Positions 26,570 to 35,637 are shown, numbered from the stretch's first letter. The stretch: 64,000 nucleotides of DNA from Massilia sp. NR 4-1 (GCF_001191005.1 NZ_CP012201.1:1922001-1986000); one strand, 5' to 3'. The notes: generated by a model from the letters alone, not told the origin. Program-made: numbers and translations.

Positions 26570-27199
26570 TCAGGCCGAAGTGTTGATCAGATTGCCGCTG
26601 CTGCCCGCATTCGGCAGGCCGTTGGCCAGCGCTTTCAGGAAGCTGCTCAATTGCGTGCTGGAGTCGGAACTGTCGCTCCCCAAAGCCTGCAGCAGGCTTT
26701 TGAACGAGCTTTCCAGCGTCGTGCTGTCCGATACCGTCTCGTCATCGGACGAGACGCCGCCATCCAGCTTGGAAATCAAGCCTTGCAGATCGCTGGCCAG
26801 CTTGCCGGGACCACCACCGGGCCCTGGTCCGCCAGCGCCACCGGGAGCGCCGCCCTGGCCCGCCTCCCCATATGGACGCGGGCCGCCCTGCGCGCCGCCT
26901 TGCTCATGCAGGGCCGCCATCAAATCCTGCAAAAAACCGCCCAAAGCCTGGGCCGCGTTGCTGCCGGTGCCGCTGGTAATGCTGGTGCTATCCGTATCCG
27001 CGCCGGTAACGGCAGCATCCTCGGCGCTGCCGACACCGATCGATTTCAAGGCATCGGCGATGGCGCTCACCAGGCCACCGCCGTCGGGCGGCGGTGGGCG
27101 GCGCTGCGCCACGCCATCCGCACTGCTATTCTGCGCCGCCTTGCCGGTGTAAGCCAGCTGGCTGGCGGCGCTGCTGGAATTCAGGGAAGTGATATTCAT
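26570..27199 (-). CDS. Low-complexity Ser/Gly/Pro-rich protein, unknown
   Basis: A 209-residue protein with no recognised domain. Ser-rich ends flank a Gly/Pro-rich centre (about residues 97-135); short amphipathic helices (FLQDLMAALHEQ, SFKSLLQALGSD, LSSFLKALANGL) recur. The N-terminus MNITSLNSSSAASQL has no signal peptide. AAGGAG precedes the ATG at 27199, which lies 22 bases after the CpxP-like gene, so it should share its control. Function unknown. Confidence 0.65.
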   Translation of the reverse strand: MNITSLNSSSAASQLAYTGKAAQNSSADGVAQRRPPPPDGGGLVSAIADALKSIGVGSAEDAAVTGADTDSTSITSGTGSNAAQALGGFLQDLMAALHEQGGAQGGPRPYGEAGQGGAPGGAGGPGPGGGPGKLASDLQGLISKLDGGVSSDDETVSDSTTLESSFKSLLQALGSDSSDSSTQLSSFLKALANGLPNAGSSGNLINTSA

Positions 27200-27221
27200 A
27201 CTCTGCTCCTTAGCGGTGGGT

Positions 27222-27812
27222 TCAGGGACGTGGCGCACGCGCTGCCCTGCGCTCTTCGATCTTCTTGCGCTGCTCGGGCGTCAGCAGGGACAGCAGTTTC
27301 TGATCCGTGCGCACTCTTTGCAGTTGCATATTCGCCAAAGCCTGCGCCGCGGCCTGCGCCTGTCTGGCGGCGGCCGCGTCGTCATACTTGTCGGCCAGGC
27401 GCATATCGTGCAGGGCGCGGGCCGCCTTCTCGTGGGCCTTGGCCTGCTCGCGCAGATAGGGCGCCTGGGCATGCAGAATGGCGAAGACCTTGTCCTGCTG
27501 CGCCTCGCTCAATTGCAGGCCATGCAGGAATGGCGGTTCGCCACGTGGACCGGGGCCAGGGCCAAAGCCGGGGCCGGGGCCGCGCGCCAAACCTTCCGGA
27601 CCATGCATGCCGGGATGCGGCCCGCCCTGTGGCGGAAAGCCAGGCCCTTTCAAGCCGCCCTGCTCTTCCGGCAAGCTTTCAAAATCGCCATCGGGAGCGG
27701 TCATTTCCGGACCACCACGCGGCGGCGCCTCGCCAGCGGCAAAAGCGCCCAGCGGCAGGGCCAGCGAAGCGGCCAGCGCGAATCCTTGCAAAGCCTGTTT
27801 TGTATTTTTCAT
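27222..27812 (-). CDS. CpxP/Spy-like periplasmic protein
   Basis: A 196-residue protein with a signal peptide (ALQGFALAASLALPLGAFAAG), a Pro/Gly-rich segment with His (about residues 45-95), and an LTxxQ-type helical region with LSEAQQDKVFAILHA and LLSLLTPEQRKKIEERRA. CpxP/Spy proteins are periplasmic chaperone-like factors that restrain the Cpx sensor. The gene diverges from the response regulator/sensor pair exactly as cpxP does from cpxRA, with two CpxR boxes between. The Pro/Gly/His-rich insert is atypical. The ATG at 27812 is chosen because the signal peptide begins there. Confidence 0.82.
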   Translation of the reverse strand: MKNTKQALQGFALAASLALPLGAFAAGEAPPRGGPEMTAPDGDFESLPEEQGGLKGPGFPPQGGPHPGMHGPEGLARGPGPGFGPGPGPRGEPPFLHGLQLSEAQQDKVFAILHAQAPYLREQAKAHEKAARALHDMRLADKYDDAAAARQAQAAAQALANMQLQRVRTDQKLLSLLTPEQRKKIEERRAARAPRP

Positions 27813-27863
27813 TTGCTTCAGTCCTATGAGTGGATCGGAGCATCCATTCTCGGCCGGGCAGGT

Positions 27864-27932
27864 GTAAAGCGCTGTCAGGAGGACGTAAAACCATGTAAAG
27901 ACAGCCTTTCCCCCCATGTAAAAGCAGGTAAA
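27864..27932. promoter_or_regulatory. CpxR-type boxes between cpxP-like and cpxR-like genes
   Basis: Two exact GTAAA-N5-GTAAA sites lie at 27885-27899 and 27918-27932, plus a lone GTAAA at 27864. Half-site starts are 21, 10, 23 and 10 bases apart, so all lie on nearly one helix face. This matches the E. coli CpxR consensus and suggests autoregulation plus control of the divergent operon. Confidence 0.8.
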
Positions 27933-27996
27933 GCGGAACCGTGGCGCGGGGCTTCTTTGCTATGATGGCCTCATCCCATCCCATGAAAACAAGGCA

Positions 27997-28689
27997 ATGA
28001 GCAAGGTTCTGCTGATAGACGACGATATCGAACTGGTAGGCATGTTCCAGGAATACCTGGAGCAGGAAGGCTTCAGCGTGCGCACCGCCAATGACGGCGA
28101 AAGCGGCGCGCGCGAAGCCCTCAGCGGCCAGTACGCCATCGCCGTGCTGGATGTGATGATGCCGCGCATGAACGGCCTGGAGACGCTGCGCCGCATCCGC
28201 GCCGCCAGCCAGATGCCGGTGCTGATGCTGACCGCGCGCGGCGACGATACCGACCGTATCGTCGGCCTGGAACTGGGCGCCGACGATTACGTGGCCAAGC
28301 CCTGCACCCCGCGCGAGCTGACGGCGCGCATCCGCGCCATCCTGCGCCGCACCCAGAACAGCGCCGGCGACAATAGCGGTTCCGTCCAGCCGCTGAGCGT
28401 GGGCCAGCTCACCATGTGGCCCGAGCAGCGCCGCGCCACCTGGGCCGGCAATGCGCTGGAGCTGACCAGCACCGAGTTCAATCTGCTTGAGGTCTTGGCG
28501 CGCAATGCCGGCAAACCGGTCAGCAAGAGCACCTTGTCGGAACAGGGCCTGGGGCGGCCGATGGCGCGCTTCGACCGCAATATCGACGTGCATCTGAGCA
28601 GCCTGCGGCACAAGCTGGGCACCATCGCCGACGGCCGTTCCTGCCTGCAGACCGTGTACCGCATGGGCTATCAGCTCATCAAGGAGTAA
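27997..28689 (+). CDS. cpxR: OmpR-family response regulator, CpxR-like
   Basis: A 230-residue response regulator. The receiver domain has the acidic pair IDDDIE, phospho-acceptor Asp in AVLDVMMPRMNG, and the switch Thr and Lys (MLTARGDD; YVAKPCTPRE). The C-terminal winged helix has LELTSTEFNLLEVLARNAGK and the RFDRNIDVHLSSLRHKLG recognition region typical of CpxR. AAGGC precedes the ATG. The sensor gene follows after four bases, and CpxR-type boxes lie upstream. The symbol rests on sequence type plus arrangement. Confidence 0.85.
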   Translation: MSKVLLIDDDIELVGMFQEYLEQEGFSVRTANDGESGAREALSGQYAIAVLDVMMPRMNGLETLRRIRAASQMPVLMLTARGDDTDRIVGLELGADDYVAKPCTPRELTARIRAILRRTQNSAGDNSGSVQPLSVGQLTMWPEQRRATWAGNALELTSTEFNLLEVLARNAGKPVSKSTLSEQGLGRPMARFDRNIDVHLSSLRHKLGTIADGRSCLQTVYRMGYQLIKE

Positions 28690-28693
28690 GCGC

Positions 28694-30163
28694 GTGGGGA
28701 GGCTGTTCTGGAAGTTCTTCTTTTCCATCCTGCTGGCGCAGTTTGCGGCCACCGTCGCTATCGGCGGCGCGGTCTGGCTCAAGGAACACAACGCACGCCA
28801 GCAAAAGCGGCTGGATATCGATACCAGCCCACCCGCCGAAATGGCCATCGAGTCGGCTGTCGCCACCCTGAAATTCGGCGGCGCCGGCGCGCTGCGCCAG
28901 CTGCTGGAGAATATGGACCGCCATCGCGTATATGCGGTCGACGACAGCGGCAAGGAGCTGCTGGGCCGCATCGTGCAGCAGCCAATGCTGGCGGAGGCGC
29001 GCACCTTGCTGGCCAAGGGCGACCTGCGCGTAGTGCGCAAGGTGGCCACGCCGGACGGCCATCCCTATCTGCTGTTCCTGCCCTCGCGCGAACATTTGCG
29101 CGGCCTGGGCATCGACATGCCGCCGCCGCTGCTGATCGGTACGGGTGCCATGTCCGGCCCGGATGCGCCGCCCGGTCCACCAGGGCGCGCAGCTCCGGGC
29201 GGCCCGAATGGCATGGAGCGGCCGCCAGGTCCCCGCTTCCATCCACTGACGCCTTTCATTCCGCTGGCGGCGGCGGTGCTCGCCAGCCTCCTGTTCGCCG
29301 CCCTGCTGGCCTGGCACTTCTCGCGGCCGATCCGCGCGCTGCGCCAAGCCTTCGAGGCGGCGTCCGGCGGTGACCTGGCGCCGCGCTTTGCGCAAGCGCC
29401 GAGCCGCCACGCCGATGAGCTGAGCGATCTGGGACGCGATTTCGACCGCATGACGGCGCGCCTGCGCAGCCTGATCGACGGCCAGACACGCCTGCTGCAC
29501 GACGTCTCGCACGAACTGCGCTCGCCGCTGGCGCGCCTGCAAGCGGCCATCGGCCTGGCGCATCAGCAGCCGGAAAAGATGCTGTCCTCGCTGGACCGCA
29601 TCGAAAGAGAGAGCGTGCGCATGGATAAGCTGGTGGGCGAACTGCTCACCCTGTCGCGCCTGGAAGCGGGCGCCTACAGCCCGGACAGGGAAGCCATCGG
29701 CATGGCCGAACTGCTCGACCAGATTCTGGGCGATGCCGAATTCGAGGCGGCCTCGCATGGCCGCGCCATCGCCCAGCAAGGCAATGCCGACGTGCTGGTC
29801 AAGGGCCAGGCCGAATTGCTGGCGCGCGCCATCGAAAACGTGGTGCGTAACGCCATCAAGCATAGCCCGGTGGGAGAGTCGGTGATTGTGGAACTGGCGG
29901 CGCGGCCGGAAGCGGCGGCGCGCCAGCTCAGCATCCGCGTGCTGGATCGCGGCCCGGGCGTGGCGGAAGAGGATCTGGCGACGATCTTCCAGCCCTTCTT
30001 CCGCAGCAGCGGCACACAAAAAGACGTGGAAGGCCATGGCCTCGGCCTGGCCATCGCGCAGCAGGTGGTGCAGCAGCACGGCGGCAGCATCCAGGCTGCC
30101 AACCGCGAGGGCGGCGGGCTGTGCGTGGAAATCCTGCTGCCCGCCCAGCCCCTTGAATACTGA
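28694..30163 (+). CDS. cpxA: Sensor histidine kinase, CpxA-like
   Basis: A 489-residue membrane kinase starting with GTG, supported by AAGGAG seven bases upstream. An N-terminal helix, a periplasmic domain of about 150 residues ending in a Pro/Gly-rich stretch (PGPPGRAAPGGPNG), a second helix (LAAAVLASLLFAALLAW), HAMP, a dimerisation domain with the His in HDVSHELRSPL, and an ATPase domain (NVVRNAIKHSP; DRGPGV; GHGLGLAIA) are all present. The Pro-rich insert mirrors that of the neighbouring CpxP-like protein, perhaps reflecting their contact (inference). It converges on dcd. Confidence 0.85.
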   Translation: MGRLFWKFFFSILLAQFAATVAIGGAVWLKEHNARQQKRLDIDTSPPAEMAIESAVATLKFGGAGALRQLLENMDRHRVYAVDDSGKELLGRIVQQPMLAEARTLLAKGDLRVVRKVATPDGHPYLLFLPSREHLRGLGIDMPPPLLIGTGAMSGPDAPPGPPGRAAPGGPNGMERPPGPRFHPLTPFIPLAAAVLASLLFAALLAWHFSRPIRALRQAFEAASGGDLAPRFAQAPSRHADELSDLGRDFDRMTARLRSLIDGQTRLLHDVSHELRSPLARLQAAIGLAHQQPEKMLSSLDRIERESVRMDKLVGELLTLSRLEAGAYSPDREAIGMAELLDQILGDAEFEAASHGRAIAQQGNADVLVKGQAELLARAIENVVRNAIKHSPVGESVIVELAARPEAAARQLSIRVLDRGPGVAEEDLATIFQPFFRSSGTQKDVEGHGLGLAIAQQVVQQHGGSIQAANREGGGLCVEILLPAQPLEY

Positions 30164-30166
30164 AGC

Positions 30167-30733
30167 TTAAGCCTTCGGCAGGGTCACGCCGTGCTGGCCC
30201 TGGTATTTGCCGTTGCGGTCCTTGTACGAGGTTTCGCAGATCTCGTCCGACTCGAAGAACAGCACCTGGGCGCAGCCTTCACCAGCGTAGATCTTGGCGG
30301 GCAGCGGCGTGGTATTGGAGAACTCCAGCGTTACATAACCTTCCCATTCCGGCTCGAACGGCGTGACATTGACGATGATGCCGCAGCGCGCATAGGTCGA
30401 TTTACCCAGGCAGACCGTCAGCACATTGCGCGGAATGCGGAAGTATTCGATGGTGCGGGCCAGCGCGAAGGAGTTCGGCGGGATGATGCAGACATCGCTC
30501 TTCACGTCCACGAAGGAGTTCGAATCGAAGTTCTTCGGATCGACGATGGTGCTGTTGATATTGGTGAAAACCTTGAATTCGTCAGCGCAGCGGATATCGT
30601 AGCCATAGGACGAAGTACCGTAAGAGATCACCTTGCGGCCATCGACCGTGCGCACCTGGCCCGGCTCGTACGGCTCGATCATGCCGTGTTGTTCCGCCAT
30701 CCGGCGTATCCATTTATCGCTTTTAATCGTCAT
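30167..30733 (-). CDS. dcd: dCTP deaminase
   Basis: A 188-residue dCTP deaminase, converting dCTP to dUTP on the way to dUMP, the thymidylate synthase substrate. Conserved segments include SYGTSSYGYDIRC, GKSTYARCGIIVNVTPFEP (catalytic Glu and Arg/Ser region) and EGCAQVLFFES. Length is close to the E. coli enzyme (193). It is transcribed on its own, converging on the sensor kinase gene. Confidence 0.96.
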   Translation of the reverse strand: MTIKSDKWIRRMAEQHGMIEPYEPGQVRTVDGRKVISYGTSSYGYDIRCADEFKVFTNINSTIVDPKNFDSNSFVDVKSDVCIIPPNSFALARTIEYFRIPRNVLTVCLGKSTYARCGIIVNVTPFEPEWEGYVTLEFSNTTPLPAKIYAGEGCAQVLFFESDEICETSYKDRNGKYQGQHGVTLPKA

Positions 30734-30829
30734 CGCAAGGCCATTTTCTGTAGATTGCAGGGTGGGCGGACGCTGGTGCGCCCGCAGTTTGGCAGCGATT
30801 TTACGCGAAAGGCCCGGCTTTGAACATTT

Positions 30830-31675
30830 TTAGCCGGCCAGAGTTGCCTCTGGCTGCCCACCGCACAGGCTCGGATGTGGACCAATCAGCGCGCAAATCA
30901 TCTCGCGCGTGACCTGGGCGGTGGCGGCCGGCGACTCCATGGGGAAGAGATGGCCGCCCGGCAGCAGGCGGAAATGCTCGCCCACCAGCGCCCTGGTGGC
31001 ATCCAGACCGGCCTGGCGGTTTTCCACCGACACCGTGCCGCCGATAAAACCGACCGGCACCGGGAAATCGCCCGCCACCAGGCGGCCGATATGGTGCGGC
31101 AGGCTGCGGTACACGGCCGTTTCGTTTTCACGGGTGAAGCGCAGCTGAACGCCTTCCGGATGCGGCTTCAGGCCTGCTTCGATATAGTCCTGCAAAACGC
31201 CCGGCGCCCAGGCGGCGAAGATATCCTTGCTGGCGAAGTGCTGCAGGGCTGCAGCGGGGTTGGCCCAGACATTGCGGCGGCGCACCGAAAAGCGGGCCGG
31301 CGAATAACGGTCGGCCACCATGGTGCGCTTGAGCAGGCGCCACATCAGGGCGCGCCAGCCTGCCACCACGGGCGAATCCAGCAGCACCACACAGCGCACC
31401 AGGTCGGGACGCGCGGCGGCGGCCATGAGACTCAGCATGCCGCCCAGCGAATGGCCGACCAGGATCACCGGCTCTTCCCGATAGCGTTTCGCCAGTTCGT
31501 CCAGCAGCTCGCGCACCAGCGCGTGCCAGCCATCCTGCACCGGATAGACGGGATTGTGGGCGTGCATATCGAGGGCCTGGACGTCGAAGTCCTGGCCCAG
31601 CAGTTCAAACAGCTGGCGGTAAGTCCCCGCCGGGTAGCTGTTTGCATGCGAAAAATGGATTTTTGGCTTGCTCAT
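30830..31675 (-). CDS. Alpha/beta hydrolase
   Basis: A 281-residue alpha/beta hydrolase. The oxyanion/N-terminal segment is FSHANSYPAGTY, the nucleophile elbow is VGHSLGGMLSL, and the catalytic His is in LLPGGHLFPMES. No signal peptide is present, so it acts in the cytoplasm. The substrate is unknown; the family covers esterases, epoxide hydrolases and dehalogenases. Confidence 0.85.
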   Translation of the reverse strand: MSKPKIHFSHANSYPAGTYRQLFELLGQDFDVQALDMHAHNPVYPVQDGWHALVRELLDELAKRYREEPVILVGHSLGGMLSLMAAAARPDLVRCVVLLDSPVVAGWRALMWRLLKRTMVADRYSPARFSVRRRNVWANPAAALQHFASKDIFAAWAPGVLQDYIEAGLKPHPEGVQLRFTRENETAVYRSLPHHIGRLVAGDFPVPVGFIGGTVSVENRQAGLDATRALVGEHFRLLPGGHLFPMESPAATAQVTREMICALIGPHPSLCGGQPEATLAG

Positions 31676-31705
31676 TGTGATGTGTGCGCCCGGCCGTGGC
31701 GAGCG

Positions 31706-31740
31706 GTCTCCTGATTGTTATCATTTTATTGTAAGGAGAC
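31706..31740. promoter_or_regulatory. Inverted repeat around an AT-rich stretch upstream of the hydrolase
   Basis: GTCTCCT (31706-31712) and AGGAGAC (31734-31740) are perfect inverted arms 21 bases apart, with an AT-rich centre containing AAATGATAACAAT on the minus strand. It lies 30-65 bases before the hydrolase start and may be an operator over the promoter. Nothing else was seen in the gap 31676-31994 except the short reading frame at 31768. Confidence 0.35.
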
Positions 31741-31767
31741 TGGCCAAGAAATATTGGTAGAAAGGCT

Positions 31768-31929
31768 CTAAGTTCCCTGCTCCGGCCGCGGCTCGGGCTT
31801 TTCGGGCGTACGAGGCGTTTCCACGATGATGAGATGGGTATTCAACACTTCGCGGCGTTCCTGCTTCACTACTTGGGTGGCAACCGCTTTCGCTGGAACG
31901 ACAGGCTTGGGGTGGCGGGGAAAGAGCAT
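31768..31929 (-). CDS. Possible small protein of 53 residues
   Basis: An ATG-to-TAG frame of 53 codons fills most of the gap between comEC and the hydrolase. It reads MLFPRHPKPVVPAKAV at the start, then a Lys/Glu/Arg-rich middle, LNTHLIIVETPRTP, and a charged Pro-rich end. Third-position base use looks coding-like, but there is no clear ribosome site (only AAGTGAAG) and no known family. Confidence 0.4.
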   Translation of the reverse strand: MLFPRHPKPVVPAKAVATQVVKQERREVLNTHLIIVETPRTPEKPEPRPEQGT

Positions 31930-31994
31930 GGCTTCACTTGCAAAAAAGTTAAAGTTTCACCGATGTGGGCGCGGCACAGCCAATTTCAAGGATG

Positions 31995-34505
31995 CTAACG
32001 TCCATACCAGTAGCGCGCGTGGCTTTTGCGGTACTCTTCGACTTCCATCTTGTCAGTGAAGCGCAGCGTGATGGCGCCGGCTTCGTCGCTGCGCAGACGG
32101 CGGATGCCATTGGCGGCGTAGCGCGCGTAGACCTCCGGCTTGGGATGGCGGTAGCGGTTGCGGTAGCCGGTCTGGAAGATGGCGATGGAAGGCTGTACCG
32201 CCGTCAGAAAAGCCGGCGTGGACGAGGTGCCGCTACCGTGATGGGGCGCGAGCAGCACATCGGCCCGCAGCTTCTCCCCTGTCCGGCGCAGCAGCTCCGC
32301 CTCCTGGTCGGCTTCGATATCGCCCGCCAGCAGCAACGATGCAGTCCTGGTGCTGACGCGCAGCACACAGCTGCGGGCATTGGTTTTCTGCTTGTCGTCG
32401 GCATAGCTGGCGGCGGCCGGATGCAGCACATCAAAGCGCACGCCATCCCATTGCCAGCTTTGTCCCGCCTCGCAGTGCCCATGCTGGCGCGCTGCATCCA
32501 GCGCCGCGTGCCCGTCCGGCAGAGAAGACAGCAGCCAGCGGACACGCACATTCTGCATCACGGTCAGCGCGCCGCCGGAATGGTCGGTATCGCTATGGCT
32601 GATAACCATGCCGTCCAGATGCCCGATGCCGCGCGCCCGCAAATACGGCACGATGACGCGGTTGCCGCCATCGGCATCGGGCGCGTACGCCGGACCGGCA
32701 TCGTACAGCAGGCGGTGGCCCGAGGTTTCCAGCAGCAGCGCCATGCCCTGCCCCACATCGAAAGCCGTCACCTGCAATTCGCCATCCTGCGGATGGACAG
32801 GTTCTGCCGTCAGCAAAGGCAGCCAGCTCGCAAGGCCCAGCCAGCGCGTCGGCCATCCTCTGGGAGCAAGCAGCCACAGAGTCCCTGCCATAGTCCAGAT
32901 AAAAAGCCACCACGGCGGCATGGGCGCGGTCCAGACCGAAAATTCAAAGCCGGACAGCCAGCGCAGCCCGGCCGCCAGCACACGTATGACTTCGTGCGAT
33001 GCCAGCAGCAAAGGCCTGGCCAACGGATCGGGCAGGAAGCTGCCCAGCAATGCCATGGGCGTCACCACCAGGCTCACAAGCGGAATCGCCACCGCGTTCG
33101 CCACGGGGCTGATCAGCGAGACCTGGGCAAACAGCAGCATGGTCAGCGGCACCAGGCCCAGTGTCAAAGCATATTGCGTATTCAGCGCCTCGCGCAGGCC
33201 TTGCCCGATTCGCTGGCGGCGCGTCAACGGCGTGCCGCGTCGCTTGCGCCGCCTTACTTCACCTGGCGAGAGTATTCCTGCCTCATCGCTGTCCTGAACC
33301 TCGTTCTTATGATGAGTTGTCCTTCCAACCGAGGCATACAGAATAATCGCCACCGCGCCGAAAGACAGCCAGAATCCGGGCTGCTGCACGGCCCAGGGAT
33401 CGAGCAGCACGACAATACCCGCCGCCAGCGCAAGCACATGCGACACCGCCGTCAAGCGGCCGCACCATAGCGCCACAGCAATCACCGACAGCATATACAG
33501 CGTGCGCTGCGCTGGAACGCCGAAGCCTGCCAGCAGCACATACAGCAGCCCCGCCAGCCATCCGGCGATGGCCGCCAGTTTTTGCGCCGGCAGCAGCAGA
33601 GGCAACTGCCGCTGTGTGAAAAAAGAGTGCCGCCACAGCCAGGAAGCCAGCCACGCCGCCAGTCCGGCAATCATCGTGATGTGCAAACCTGAGATTGAAA
33701 TGAGGTGGCTGATTCCTGTGCGGTTGAACACCTGCCAATCCGCCTGGGTGATCGCGCGCTGGTCGCCCACCACCAGCGCCACGATCACGCCAGCATAAGG
33801 CTTACCATTCAGAATACGCTGAATCTTGTCGCGCAGGACGGAGCGGCAATACTCGACGACGTTATGGGCGCTGAAGACAAAACTGCTCAGACGCCGGTTG
33901 CCGCCATCGTCACGCACATAACCGGTGGCACGCACGCCCTGCTCCAGCAGCCACAGTTCATAGTCAAAGCCATGCGGATTCGCATTCCCGTGCGGCCGCT
34001 GCATGCGCACCTTAAACCGCCAGCGCTCACCCGGCTGCACATCGCCGATCGCTTGCGCCTCCCCGAAACGGCCCGCATACCATGAAAGGACGATGCGCGG
34101 CGGAACGGTTGCCGGCGGCAGCGGACGATGGCTGGCATCTATCACCTCTTCCACGGCGAAATTGAAGCGCGTGCCGCGCTCAAAGCGATACGGCAGATTG
34201 TCGATCATGCCTGTTACGATGAAATCGCGGCCTTCGTCGGCTTTCGCCAGCGCCGGCTCCAGCGCCATCTGCGCTTGCCAGCCGGCCCAGAAAAAACCCA
34301 GCAGGCAACCGAAGACGAAGCGTAAAAACGGTCTGCACAACAGCGGCTCGCGCATTGCGCGTTGCAAGCTTAAAGCCTGCAACAGCAAGGCAAGCAGGCT
34401 GGCAGCCAGCGCGGCCAGCAGTCCTTCAGCGGCATAAGCGGGTAAATCCGCCTGCCTCTGAAGGACCGCAACGCCAGCGATCACGCCGAGCAGCAAGCTA
34501 CGCAT
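31995..34505 (-). CDS. comEC: ComEC/Rec2 family DNA-uptake channel protein
   Basis: An 836-residue inner-membrane protein forming the channel for single-stranded DNA in natural transformation. The N-terminal helices and a small DUF4131-type region precede the competence domain (FNRTGISHLISISGLHITMI; GFGVPAQRTLYML), and the C-terminus is a metallo-beta-lactamase-like domain with VISHSDTDHSGGAL, LAGDIE and LLAPHHGSG. Length is typical for proteobacterial Rec2. No other competence gene is nearby. Confidence 0.93.
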   Translation of the reverse strand: MRSLLLGVIAGVAVLQRQADLPAYAAEGLLAALAASLLALLLQALSLQRAMREPLLCRPFLRFVFGCLLGFFWAGWQAQMALEPALAKADEGRDFIVTGMIDNLPYRFERGTRFNFAVEEVIDASHRPLPPATVPPRIVLSWYAGRFGEAQAIGDVQPGERWRFKVRMQRPHGNANPHGFDYELWLLEQGVRATGYVRDDGGNRRLSSFVFSAHNVVEYCRSVLRDKIQRILNGKPYAGVIVALVVGDQRAITQADWQVFNRTGISHLISISGLHITMIAGLAAWLASWLWRHSFFTQRQLPLLLPAQKLAAIAGWLAGLLYVLLAGFGVPAQRTLYMLSVIAVALWCGRLTAVSHVLALAAGIVVLLDPWAVQQPGFWLSFGAVAIILYASVGRTTHHKNEVQDSDEAGILSPGEVRRRKRRGTPLTRRQRIGQGLREALNTQYALTLGLVPLTMLLFAQVSLISPVANAVAIPLVSLVVTPMALLGSFLPDPLARPLLLASHEVIRVLAAGLRWLSGFEFSVWTAPMPPWWLFIWTMAGTLWLLAPRGWPTRWLGLASWLPLLTAEPVHPQDGELQVTAFDVGQGMALLLETSGHRLLYDAGPAYAPDADGGNRVIVPYLRARGIGHLDGMVISHSDTDHSGGALTVMQNVRVRWLLSSLPDGHAALDAARQHGHCEAGQSWQWDGVRFDVLHPAAASYADDKQKTNARSCVLRVSTRTASLLLAGDIEADQEAELLRRTGEKLRADVLLAPHHGSGTSSTPAFLTAVQPSIAIFQTGYRNRYRHPKPEVYARYAANGIRRLRSDEAGAITLRFTDKMEVEEYRKSHARYWYGR

Positions 34506-34584
34506 TCCTGCCCCCTTGCCATCAACAATAAGGGCGAGTATTGGCTCTGTTCAAAAACGCTCGTTGATGTATACCTATCTTTAT

Positions 34585-35637
34585 TCAGAATAGCGTACCA
34601 AACAAGCCTTTCAGAATGCTCTGCTGGCCAGCGCCATAATTTGTCAAGACGCGCGTGGCGTCGCATCCGCTCGCTGCGGGAGCGACCTTGTCCTGCGACT
34701 TTAGCCAGGTCACGGTGAGGTCAGTCTCGAAAGCTTTGCCGAATTCCGAAGTCGCGCCATTGCTGGTTCCCCAGCCGCCCGTCATCATCACGCCTTGCGC
34801 TCCGCCCCAGGCCAAAGGATGCAGGCCGTCCCGTTTTCTGGTGTTGCCGCAAGTACTGGCGCCCACAGCGCAGTTCCCGGCCAGTACCTGGGCCAAGCTA
34901 GCTTTGCCCGCGGCTACCTGGTCCATGAGCATATAGTTGGCTGGGATGACCAGATTGTCGCGCGTCGCTTCCGACACCAGAATGGCTGCCATGATGTTAC
35001 CCAGCGCATAGGTGGATGGATCGTCGCCCGTTATGCCGCCACCGCCGCCATACACGGCCTTCACCCGGTCCAGCGTCAGCGGGTTTGACTTCAGCGAATT
35101 GGCCAATTCATACATCTCCGGATAGGTGCTGCCAAAGCAGGTACTGGCGTTGCCATCTTGCTTACCCCAGAAATAGATGTAGTTGTTATGCTCGCCACCA
35201 AGGCAAGAGCGGTAGTAGATTGCTTTGCCCATCGAAAAATAATGTGCGGTCAGACCGGTGCCGTCACAGGTCATATTGACCAGTTGGCGGAATTTATTCT
35301 TAGTTTTGAAGTCGCCAAAATAATTGCTTGCGCCGGGAGGCGTGTTCGGTATCTCTGTATTCACGCCGGTGCAACGTCGCGGGCTGGTAGGTAAAGCCTG
35401 GGGCTGGAGCGGGCTATCGTCTTTTTTTCTGTCGAGCGTTGCCTGCAATGCCGCCTGACGCAATACCTCGCCTGTCGCCAGCAAGGGTGGTGCGGTGGAA
35501 TCGCTTGTCACTTTAACAGTAAAACAGCTTCTTCTTTCATCGGCGGTACTGCTTAGCGGCAGTAAGGCCGTGATGCACAGGGCTGCCAGTCCGGCACCGG
35601 CGCGAACGCGCCGGCTGCTGTGGTAAGTGGTTGACAT
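34585..35637 (-). CDS. Secreted protein of unknown function
   Basis: A 350-residue protein with a signal peptide (AGLAALCITALLPLSSTADE) and about eight Cys residues in the mature part, suggesting a periplasmic or secreted disulfide-bonded protein. Distinctive blocks include LVNMTCDGTGLTAHYFSMGK, NNYIYFWGKQDGNASTCFGS and WGGAQGVMMTGGWGTSNGA. I recognise no family. GGAG lies eight bases before the ATG. It has its own transcription unit between comEC and tatD. Confidence 0.7.
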   Translation of the reverse strand: MSTTYHSSRRVRAGAGLAALCITALLPLSSTADERRSCFTVKVTSDSTAPPLLATGEVLRQAALQATLDRKKDDSPLQPQALPTSPRRCTGVNTEIPNTPPGASNYFGDFKTKNKFRQLVNMTCDGTGLTAHYFSMGKAIYYRSCLGGEHNNYIYFWGKQDGNASTCFGSTYPEMYELANSLKSNPLTLDRVKAVYGGGGGITGDDPSTYALGNIMAAILVSEATRDNLVIPANYMLMDQVAAGKASLAQVLAGNCAVGASTCGNTRKRDGLHPLAWGGAQGVMMTGGWGTSNGATSEFGKAFETDLTVTWLKSQDKVAPAASGCDATRVLTNYGAGQQSILKGLFGTLF

